21,066 bases of DNA from Parachlorella kessleri (lineage: Eukaryota > Chlorophyta > Trebouxiophyceae > Chlorellales > Chlorellaceae), in contig BBXU01002778.1 of NCBI GenBank assembly GCA_001598975.1, positions 1 through 21,066 on the forward strand, read 5' to 3'. The translations under genes were made by a program, and so were the position numbers. How positions within the stretch are numbered: position 1 is the first letter of the stretch; each line of letters starts with the position of its first letter. The notes beneath the pieces are model-generated. The model made no database searches. It was not told the DNA's origin and saw only the letters and a program-made list of their open reading frames with translations. Positions 10,637 through 19,700 of this stretch are shown here, one piece after another.

Positions 10637-12293
10637 ATGAGGCACAAGCCCATCTTGCCGTGGGTGATGCGGTTTTTCTCGGTTCTGCAGCTCCTTACAG
10701 GGGTGGGCTTCATTATATATGCGCTCATACTCGAGTCGCCACCGAAAACGGCCATACCCATGTAAGTTTGGCCGGCCGTACCTACATCGGTCCCTACCCT
10801 CTTGTGGCCGTTGTGTTGGCTGTCAGGCTGCCCAGCAAGGTTTCTTCACCCACACCTTACCCACACCTTGCCTGCATGCTGCAGTGGCCTCATCATCATC
10901 GGCATTATCGCCATTTTATCCTTCTTTGTTGGATGTGTGGGGTCATGCTACAAGCGCTGGTGCCTGTCGCTCTACCTCATGCTGGGCACGCTGGTCACGC
11001 TCGCGGAGCTGGGCATCGTGCTGTCCCTGTTTTTCAACCTTGACAATGTGGTCGACAACATGAGCAACTACCAACTCAGCAAGCAGGACGCCGACTTCCA
11101 GACTGCGGTGGAGAATGGCAACGCTACGTGGAACTGGAGCAGGTGGGCATCGATGCGGTTGCTGCCCAAAAATCTCCTCCCTGGGTGGCCGCCTAGGCCA
11201 CAGATGCTGCACTGGACTTATGTCTAGACTGGAGCTCTCTCACCTCGCTGTCCGATCTGCGCTTTCATTGTGGCAGCCAGCATTTTTGTGGTGCTTGCTG
11301 TATGCACGGAGCAGGAGGGCAGTTTCAAGATACCTACTGGGGCTAAGCAGGCTCCTGCCTCTGCCGCTGCAGGGAGAGCACAGTGCGTAACGCATTGGAG
11401 ATAGGCCGGTGGGTCTTCCTCGTAGTCATCATCTTGCAGCTGATTGGCCTCATTGTGGCCATTTCCATGAAGACCTGCTGCTACCGGACGGCGGAGGACT
11501 ATGAGGACTTCGAGGCCCAGGCACAAGAGGCACAATCCAACAAGGCGCAGGCAGAGGCTGTAAAGGCACAGGTCAGCTTGTTAGACAAGGGCGCCTCTTC
11601 TGTAAAGAGTTACCGCAGTGCCTGGTGGCTACCTGGCTTACCCTCCTGGCATAATATAGGCAGATGGGCCAAGGGTAGTGTTAGCTCTGGTTGCGGCAAG
11701 TGCAAGCTGTTGGTTGAGAATGTTGGGCTTGTGCTGTAGTTAGAGCTGGTGGCACATTGTGGCCCGTTCACAGGTAGAGCTCTGTCTGAACAGCAGAATT
11801 TGCGGTGGCATTTACAGTGTATGAGGGCAAGGCAGTAGAAAGGTGGGCTGCAATCTTCATTTGGGTGCAACATATGTTCTTCTGCCGCAGATACAAATGG
11901 AGAACCTCAAGCAGTCGATTGGGAAGACTTCGATGAAGTCTCCCGGTACCGACTCCGGCAGTAACTTCTATGCATCTTCGTCTCGACTGTACAAGTCGTA
12001 AGTGCTAAGCCTGTTGTGCAGTCTTGTTCAGTGGCCTGCTCGTCTAGACAGCCCGCAAAAAGCTTGCTGGCTTAGCGGGACAGTTTAGCAAACACTCGTG
12101 CTTGACCCCCCGGTCCTTCTCCACATTGCATGCACTCGTGCGGGAACCCAGATGCAGTTGAGCTGGCAGGTACGGTGCAAGGTTTGACCCCGTCTTGGCA
12201 AACAGGGTGACCAAGAAGATGACTTCCAAGTACGGGGACTTCACCCACGATGGGTCGTTCAAGAGGGGGTGGTGGGCAAGGCTCTGGCGATGA
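10637..12293 (+). CDS. Tetraspanin-like four-pass membrane protein
   Basis: Exons 10637-10761, 10885-11142, 11373-11571, 11891-11997 and 12206-12293 join in phase to 258 aa. Four hydrophobic segments: about 10-32, 43-63 (GLIIIGIIAILSFF), 69-92 and 141-160. The stretch FVGCVGSCYKRWC into a third segment with an internal Glu (TLAELGIVL) matches the TM2-loop-TM3 signature of tetraspanins, proteins that organise membrane microdomains. Membrane-proximal Cys residues could be palmitoylated. Oddities: the first outer loop is only about 10 residues; the second (about 49 residues, with sequon NAT) has no cysteine and so lacks the family's CCG motif; and the cytosolic tail is long (about 98 residues), first acidic and Ala/Gln-rich, perhaps a short coiled coil, then basic and ending RGWWARLWR. 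The start is the first ATG after a TATATA and begins just before TM1. Membership of the superfamily is likely; a more distant four-TM family is possible. Confidence 0.75.
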
Positions 12294-12770
12294 TTGACCC
12301 TCGAGGAAGTGCGTTACGGGAGAGTCATCAGAGTGTGCTGCCTGTCAGGGAGGCAAGGTGGGGGCCAAGCAGGAGTGTATGCATGTGCTAATATTCTTCC
12401 GGCGAGTGCCTGCATGGCATATGTCCCCAGATGCAAGCTAGGACCATGCATATGCAGAGACTGAGTCGGTGGGTGCGTTTTTGGCACCCTTGTACGATCA
12501 TGGAGTTGCGGGCTATCATATTGGGCACAGTTAGTTTTGGACGTGCAACCTGCACCATTTATGCATATTCTGCTGCCTGGACCAGCATCATTCTTTATGC
12601 AACACGCATAGCAAACTTTTCCTTTTTGGGTGAAACCCTCATCTAGTGCTAGAGCCCTTTGTTGGCCCCACTGGTGGGGGACTTAACGGCAGCATGGTCA
12701 GGTGGCGGTTCGCTGGCAGACCAACTTGAAGTCATATAAAGCAGAGCAAGATGGCTATCACTGTTACCAC

Positions 12771-12775
12771 TGTAA
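12771..12775 (+). terminator. TGTAA poly(A) signal of the tetraspanin-like gene
   Basis: TGTAA about 480 bp after the TGA stop, in a plausible position for the end of a chlorophyte 3'UTR. Not confirmed by transcript data. Confidence 0.4.
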
Positions 12776-13030
12776 CATCATGGTGAAGTCCGTCAGAAGG
12801 CAGTAATTTTTGGCAGGATGACACGACTTAAAACTTAGAAAACCCTATGCCAAGTTTTGAGAAAAGACCTGCCTCTACCTACCGCAAACAGCTACAGCGG
12901 CGCCCTCAATAGACCTGCATCAAACATATGTTACATTTGCGCGGAAACTATCACCCCTCCTACGCCAATGCCACAAAAAGTTGCAAGACCGACTATTAGT
13001 CGACCAAAGTACAGATTTCCACTGCCATGC

Positions 13031-13035
13031 TTACA
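13031..13035 (-). terminator. TGTAA poly(A) signal downstream of the PP2C exons
   Basis: TTACA on the plus strand reads TGTAA on the minus strand, about 96 bp past the PP2C stop codon; a second copy is at 12931-12935. Confidence 0.4.
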
Positions 13036-13130
13036 TAGTCAGTAAGAACACGGAAAGCCGCTGGTATCTAGACCTGCACTCGCACAGCTTATTAGCCTTG
13101 ATGGCTATCGAGGCCCCACAACCGCCAAGG

Positions 13131-13992
13131 TTATGAGGTGAGCATTGCCTTGGGCTGTTGCTGGGGCTGCTGCTCATGCTGCACTGCTGCGGACGCCGCA
13201 GCCGTCGGGGTGCCAGCTGGCTGCTGCTGGCTGGGCTGCGGAGCTTGCTGATTAGGCAACACGTTTGGCGAGAAAAGAATCAGGGCGGCGGTCATGTTGT
13301 CACAGCCCACTCCTCGTGCCTCGCGGGGGTCATTGGCCAGGCAGGCATTCAGCAACTCATTGGTGCACTCGGTGGGGGTCAGACCCCTCGCCAAGCGCTC
13401 CCTGATGAAGTCCACGGCTTGCTGGCTGCATAAGCAACACACAAGAGGCCGTTGAGACACTACCCATCCATCAAAGATAATCCAGCTCTGCCAACTAACA
13501 GCATGCAGGCTGCTGCAATCGACTTGAACGAGGATGCGACTGCAACACATGCTTCCCCGTATTCAGCCTAGGCAAGGCATAGCACAGCGAGACGGCCGGC
13601 ACATCCTTCCCAGCGGTTAGCCTAGGCATGGCCCACCATCACAGCTTGCTGGGACCTGGCCCATGCCACCACCCACTCCAGTCCGGCGCTCTGCAACTTC
13701 CACCTCCAGCAGCCTCACACCCGCTGGACCACAGGGTGGGCTGGCAAGCGAGCCCTAATGGCGACGCACAGCCCCCTGGGGCGCCTCTCCCGCTCCACCA
13801 ATCTGGCCATGCGCTGCTGAGTTCGACATGTGAGTGCAGTAGTGCATATCTGCGGTTCCGGTACAACATCACCTACTTGGTCATGACGTCCCAGATGCCA
13901 TCGCAAGCCAACAGGAGGAACTGGTCGTCAGGCTGCAACTCAATATCCCGCACATCTGGCTCCGCTGTAATGATTTGCTCTGCTGCTGGCAG
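13131..13992 (-). CDS. PP2C protein phosphatase, C-terminal part only
   Basis: PP2C (PPM) family metal-dependent Ser/Thr phosphatase. Two exons: 13877-13992 and 13131-13425 (stop TAA at 13131-13133), joined by a phase-2 intron with donor GTAGGT that restores the family motif [16 protein letters not shown]. The first exon gives [15 protein letters not shown], an acidic stretch, then [11 protein letters not shown]. The second gives [15 protein letters not shown], with the C-terminal metal-binding Asp of PP2C, then a Gln/Pro/Ala-rich tail of about 45 residues. Only about 135 aa remain. The first half of the domain (MEDAH, DGHGG and the SRAxGD motif) was not found anywhere upstream in the window, so it could not bind both metals as it stands. 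What lies upstream is the beginning of an unrelated gene. Either the gene is broken or fused here, or the assembly has lost a piece. Confidence 0.85.
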
Positions 13993-14411
13993 CTGCACAG
14001 GGGGCATGTACCAGGGGTGTCAAGTAACAGCCAGATGGCCAACGGCCAGTTATGCACTAACACTCCCAACTTGAATATCAATCTGGACGGCATTCCGAGG
14101 AAAAACATTGGGCCTACTGGTACCTAATATTTTTGACATTGAGGGCACGGTACATCCTAACTCATTGTTGGCCCCATTTAAGATGGAAATGCACGTGACA
14201 GGAAGGGTCAGACAGCAGTGTGGCGGGTGCCAGCAGTGTGAATTTGTGCGGGGCCGAGCAAGCTGTACTGGGCTGACCAACTGCCTGTGCAGCACGCCGC
14301 ATCCTGGAAGACCTTTTCATCTGTGTACATACAATATTGGGTTGGACTTAGCAGGGATTCCAGCCACACCAGGGCAGCCAGTGATGCTGAGCCGGTGCCC
14401 CCACAGCTCAC
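13993..14411 (-). other. Junction interval between the MFP2 and PP2C exons
   Basis: This 419-bp stretch begins with a good donor (GTGAGC) and ends with an acceptor (TGTGCAG), so it could be spliced as one intron. It contains neither MFP2 exon 3 nor any PP2C upstream exon. A second acceptor seven bases further in (CCAGCAG, exon start 13985) would join MFP2 phase 1 to the PP2C frame without a stop. No N run, terminal repeat or transposon remnant was seen. Confidence 0.5.
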
Positions 14412-14664
14412 CGTTTGCACCCGTCACAACTATGGCCTTGATGTCGCTGCGGCGCTGAACATCGCGCAGATGGGTGAACAAGTCCTTGATGACTGCAACA
14501 AGAAGAGGTGCAAGGTCTCAGGCCTTGAGTTCCACTCAACCCAGGGGGAAAACAATGGTGTCGGGTCTCGCACCGTCTGGATGCAATGCGTTGACTGGAG
14601 GGTTCACCAAGGTGATGACTGCCACCTGGCCATCCACGTTCAGCAAAGCTTGGGGCTTGGTCAT
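14412..14664 (-). CDS. MFP2/AIM1-type beta-oxidation multifunctional protein, N-terminal fragment
   Basis: Plant MFP2/AIM1 proteins carry enoyl-CoA hydratase and 3-hydroxyacyl-CoA dehydrogenase activities in peroxisomal fatty-acid beta-oxidation. Exons 14574-14664 and 14412-14492 join in phase (donor GTGCGA, acceptor TTGTTGCAG) and encode 57 residues plus one base. The sequence runs from MTKPQALLNVDGQVAVITL through NPPVNALHPDVI to DIKAIVVTGANG. It matches recalled Arabidopsis MFP2 (VAVITLINPPVNSL, DVKAIVITGAKG) with the same spacing across the intron. An in-frame TGA eight codons before the ATG supports this start. The next expected block (RFSGGFD) and the other roughly 650 residues are missing: after donor GTGAGC there are 420 bp and then PP2C exons. 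It is a truncated gene, a fusion partner or an assembly artefact. Confidence 0.8.
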
Positions 14665-16754
14665 GTCGATGCGGCTCTCCAAACTGCCCGATCAGGGTGC
14701 AGCACACTTGTCAACCACCCTCAGATAAGGGACCCTGCAAAGTAGGCGAATGCAAGTTACCAAGGCGCCTTGGGAATTGCAGAAAAGCATTGCTAAAGTC
14801 CACCGTCAGCGCCACGTGGGATTCCGGCGGGTTGGTCAATGCTTTGAAAAACTTCTTGCAGAGCAAGAATGTGCTGTATCATGCTAGCTAAACACGTGAG
14901 CAACTATGGCCGCAAACCTATCGTGTTGTTTTGGACCGTACAAGCCATCATGATCAAAGCCCCCAGCGCTTGCAGCCCCCAGCTCTTGGGGACGCTTCTT
15001 CCCTACCATGGAACAGTCAAAATATCAAAGCTGGGTTGGAGCATCACTCCTGCAGAGAGCTGTGTCTAGACATGTCTGCTTCTTGTTTTTAGCATGGGTA
15101 GCAGGTAGTGCGAACAGGAGTTGAGCTGGACTGACAGGGCTTTTTGCAATTACGGGCTTACGAGGTGCCCCAAGCTTTGACTGATTGGACCGTTCAGAGC
15201 GGTTTGGGCATGATAGGCAGGCCAGGTTTCCAAGCAAGTCGACGTGAGTCACGTCAGGCAGCAAGCCTGTATGGCACAAGATCGGAACATGCTGCCACCC
15301 AACAATATCTTCTATGACCGCACTCACACCTAGAACCTGCAGCAGCCACCCAGTCCTGCAAACACGCAAATCGACAACGGCGACCCTGGTTGCCAACAAG
15401 CAGCATGATGAGGTGTGCATGATCAGTTGTTGGGCAATTTGGGCTTGCTCATCCGAACTAGCTGACAAGCAGGGGGTGTACACGATATTCCCAACCCCGA
15501 CGAACCCTATCTCAAAGCCAGGCGAACCTCAGATGCCACCAAGCATGCGAACCGCATACAGTAGCTAGTCTCACCACCGTGTGGTGCCTAGCAGCAACAG
15601 AGCATAGCGCTAGCAACCAACGAGCCCTAGGATGGGCAAGCGAACCTCAGCAGGACACTCATTATCACTCAGTCAGAATGTAGCCACGGCCATGAGGAAT
15701 CCGCAGACCCTTGAGTGGTACAGCTGATATGCATCCTCTCAGTATTTTTGCCACCAATGGAACACCCCTCCGCCAAGCAAGCACGCACTGTGGAGTGCTG
15801 TCCTGGGGTCCTCTGGCAAATTCACTGGCAACAATTCTAGGCTTGCAGTTTAGCTGCGATACTGCCGCAAGGCTAGAGGAGGCTGGGCGCTTGTTGAGGA
15901 GCCCAGCAGCTTTCAGTACACCTTGTCCCCCACTTTTGGGTTGGCCTCTGCATGGAGCAGACCAGCCAAATCTCTCCGGGTATATGCACAAACTCCTCCT
16001 CGTTTTCAGAGCAGCATGGGACTAGAGTCTCAGTAGACAGCTGTGGTTCGCCGTTGCATATGCACAAAAGGACAGGCAGCCACCACCTAACAATCGACGG
16101 TCAAACAACCTCTTGCACCGCCTTCGCGCTGGCCATAAAGCAAGTAGACGGAAGCAGCCAGCAGGCTGCATTCCCACAATCGTTGGCGACCATCATGCAA
16201 AACTCACCCCTGTACTGCCCGACATTCGCGGGGCCTGCCTTCTGCCCCGTGTTGAAATTGGTGTTGCCAGCCATAGTCCCTGACGGACTCTCCTCATTCT
16301 CGTGCATCCTGCGGTCAGTAGAAGAGGATGGATCCCATCACAGGCACCAACTTGCATGGACAGGGACTGAGCGCTTGGCACCAGGGCAGGAGGTGGCACA
16401 GTCGATCCTACGTCCCACAACAACTGGCCACAGCAACAGCGAGCTTGGGATGGCTAAAGCCGTTAACTGTTGTGCAATGATACTCCGAGGAGCCTAGCGT
16501 GTGACTGGAGCTGTCCACCTCCCCTTTTGAGCAGGTGACTAAGAGCTGCTCCATTGCCCCCGCCAGCTGGGTAGGCAGCAGATGGGCACAACCAGTGGGA
16601 TTCACTAGAAATATTGCCAACATCAGCTCACGCAAACACTTGCATGTTTGCTTAAACGTCTATCTCTGCGCCCATCCCACAGCCCTTACACAAACCCTTA
16701 CAATCTTCATGGGCAGTCACCCAAACCACCACACCCTAGCAAGGCCGCAATAAC
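14665..16754. other. 2.1-kb stretch without a recognisable gene
   Basis: It lies between the start of the MFP2 fragment and the stop of the repeat-module gene, both on the minus strand. It should contain the MFP2 promoter and the 3'UTR of the repeat gene. ORFs of 152 codons (15025-15483, minus) and 181 codons (15952-16497, plus) have no recognisable motif, are Cys/Ser/His-rich, and look like chance openings. No terminal repeats, tRNA or reverse-transcriptase motif was seen. Confidence 0.4.
16698..16702 (-). terminator. TGTAA poly(A) signal of the repeat-module gene
   Basis: On the minus strand TGTAA occurs at 16698-16702 and again at 16686-16690, about 55-70 bp after the TGA of the last module exon. 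Their closeness to the stop supports 16755-16883 as the terminal exon. Confidence 0.45.
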
Positions 16755-19700
16755 TCACAGGTCCATCTCGTCATCCAAGTTCACGGGTCGCCCCAGCGCC
16801 TCCAGTGCGGCCTTCTTGGCCTTGGGGTTGTGCAGGTCCTCCAGGTCGACACACTCGGGGTCGTCATGGTCCAGCTCAAACTCCTGCTGCCCAACAGGGA
16901 TGGGGCTGTGTGTCCGGGGGGGCTACTGGCAGCCACCATGGTATACATGATCTGTACATGTAACTTGCTTGAGGGGTGTGCAACTCCTCCTAGGTCCGCA
17001 GTTGGGAGCAGTAATAAGACTACGAGCTCATTCTTCTGCAGGGTGTGAGTCGGCAAAGCCCCATCGCTTTGCGGCTGGTACTTGATCCGAAGGGGTGTGC
17101 TGCTCCTGCAGGACCACATGCTTGCCTGGGGTCCGCCTCATATCCGGTCAACCCAACGGAAAGGAGAGGTGGGTGCAATAGGGGCTCACTCACCAGATCC
17201 ACCGGCCTGCCCAGCGCCTCCGCCATGGCAGCCCTGACCTTAGGGTTGTGCAGCTCCTCCACACTCACACACTCGGGGTCGTCCCTGCGGGGGCGTTGTG
17301 CTGGGACAGAGGGGTAAGGAAGCACGAGACAGAAGGCATTGGTGTGGCACACCAGAAGGCGATGGACTCTGCTGAGCTCCCTTAGCCCAGCGCGGGCAAC
17401 GTGCCAGGTGACAGGTGTATGTGCAGTAAGAGAGGATAAGGAGCTCAAGCAGTATTACTGCTAGCCTGGCTAAACCCAGAGAAACAGCAGCCAGCACACG
17501 CCTATCCAACGGTCCCGGTGATCGGCACACATTATGTCTGCTACAGCGTACACCACCATGAGTGTCAGGCCAAGAAATTGGAGTCCGCTGCGGCCAGGGG
17601 CCTACCTGTCCAGCTCATACTCCTGCACAGCAGACACGTCGGACTTTAGCACTTTGCAAGGTGTAAGAATTCTTGAGTTGTGCAGCTGACAGCGGTCAGC
17701 TGTGCCGTTCCCCATGCCTTCCACCCTCATGTGTGCCAGGGAGGGACGGACAGGGTTCCTGTCGGGCTATGTCCCACCCAGACTGATATCACACCCCTGT
17801 GCCATATCCTATAAAGACTGACCTTGCCCCAACACGCAAACCAGCTCTTCTGTTGAGGTCGTGCAAGCTGGATAGCATTTTTCAGCCGGGCGGCCAACCA
17901 CTTGGAGGCCCCACAAGCACCATTCACCCACCCACCCAGCCCCTCTCCTTGCTGCCTTCCATCGACTCCACGACTTACCAGGTCCACGGGGCGGCCCAGG
18001 GGGTCTATGGCAGCCCGAGGCATCGGGAGGCCCTCCGCAACAGCCATCTCAGGGCCCTCATCCCTGCAGGCAGGGGCAGCAATTCCCTGGCTTGGCCGCT
18101 GGACAGAGACATAGCTTGCCTCCCTCCTTGTATGCTGCTTGTGTAGCAAGGATCAGCGGGCCCCTCGTCCCTGCATGCAAGGTAGAGCGCCTGTCAGCTT
18201 GGCTGAGGTGCATAGCTCCGCAGCCTGCGGCTCACCCTCCCAAGCCCAGTTTATCGATGTGTTTGCAGGCTCCTTTGCTGTAACAGCCAGCCAGCACTCG
18301 CGCCCCGCTGGGCGCGACCCAACCTTGAATGGCCTCGGGAAGCAGTGCTTACAATGCGGCGCTGCCAGGTTGGAAAGGTGCTGTTCCTCTGGATGCCTGT
18401 CGGCCTCATCCCCACAAGCATTCCTACGACTATGCAGCCATGCATGACACACTGCTTGTGTGCAGATGGTTGTGGGGATGGGGCCCATGCAATTTTGTGA
18501 GTCCCAGATCCAGGTCCCCACAACCGCACCTCCCACACCTCCGTTACTGCACACCGCTTGCCAGAGACAAATGGCAAGTTCGCCACCCGGCGTCAAGCCA
18601 CTAGCCCCCTCTAAAGCCGTCAAGCACAGTCTCACATGTCCATCTCCACGTCGATGTCTGCCGCCAGTGGATCCGCAATTTTGGATTGCCGCATCCTGCG
18701 TAGGAAATATAAACTTCGTCCAAGCTGAGGCAGCTGTCCTTACCAAATGTAGGGGAAACATGTGGTGGCCGTCAAGTAGCATGCTGTGGCTCCGCAAAGC
18801 AGCACTGCATGATCCGAGTCTCAGCAGAGCGGACTGCGCATGGCAAGCGGAAAGGCGGAGTTGCGCGTGGGCACACCTTCCACTCTTAATAATTCCCCGC
18901 AATCGTGCCAACTGGTGTAGTGGTGGTGCATAGCAAACAGAAGAACCCAAGGTGGCACACACTCGGCCCAGGTTGGCACCAGTTCATCCCACTGCACGGC
19001 CCATGGACAGGCCAGAACAAAGGTGCTAATCTGGCAAACAATGGCCTTCCTCCGTACAGGCTAAACAGTGAAGGACTGTGACCCGGCGGTCTGTCCCTTG
19101 AGGACTGGTGAAGCGTGCTAGCCGCACCTGCCCAAGTCGTCATCGGAGAGGTGGGGTATCTTGGGCGAAACCTCAGCCTGCTCAAGAAAACCGTTGGCAT
19201 ATGGCTGGGTATCAATCATGCGCGCCTGCTCTACTCATGGCCTAGGTTGCTCCCATGTCCACACTGCTTCAACCACTTTATAGCAGACCTCTGGCACCAC
19301 CTGCTTATGATGGTCCCACTGACACAAGACTTGACCCTCTCAGGCCAGGGACATGTTCGTGCACGGAACTGCTACCAACGTCCGACCTTGGAGACGATCC
19401 CTATGCCTAGTGGTTACCAGCCACGAAGACGCAGTATACTGCCGCTGGTATTGACAGTGCTGCTGTGATGACTGGCAAGCCGTGCACGCCACCTGTGCAG
19501 CTTGACTGCTCGTAAGGAGACTCCTTGCGTCACCAAGCTTGCAGCTCGCCGTTCCTAGTAGCGCTCGGGCCACAGCCTGTGGGGCTGTTGAGCCCAGTGC
19601 CGTAGACAGTCTAGTTCCAGAAAATCGCAGCATAGTTGCGTCGTCAGCTGGTTTGGTTGAAAGACCAAAGGGTTTCTATGCAAGTATTATCGATCGTGCG

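Larger units (their letters stand above)
12294..13130. other. Convergent intergenic region with 3'UTRs of two genes
   Basis: About 840 bp between the stop of the plus-strand tetraspanin-like gene and the stop of the minus-strand PP2C exons. It holds TGTAA on the plus strand at 12771-12775 and on the minus strand at 13031-13035 and 12931-12935. It is visibly more AT-rich than the coding parts, and no ORF resembles a known protein. Confidence 0.5.

Noticed and set aside
15025..15483. 152-codon minus-strand ORF with protein-like stretches (AVIEDIVGWQHVP)
   Set aside because: No family recognised, no convincing start or flanking exons; may be a relic of a mobile element but nothing shows it.
15952..16497. 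181-codon plus-strand ORF
   Set aside because: No known motif, no neighbouring exons in phase, composition typical of non-coding sequence.
18153..18962. 269-codon open frame on the minus strand
   Set aside because: No recognisable motif, Cys/His/Trp-rich chance-like composition, and it overlaps exon 18636-18695 in a different frame from the repeat module.
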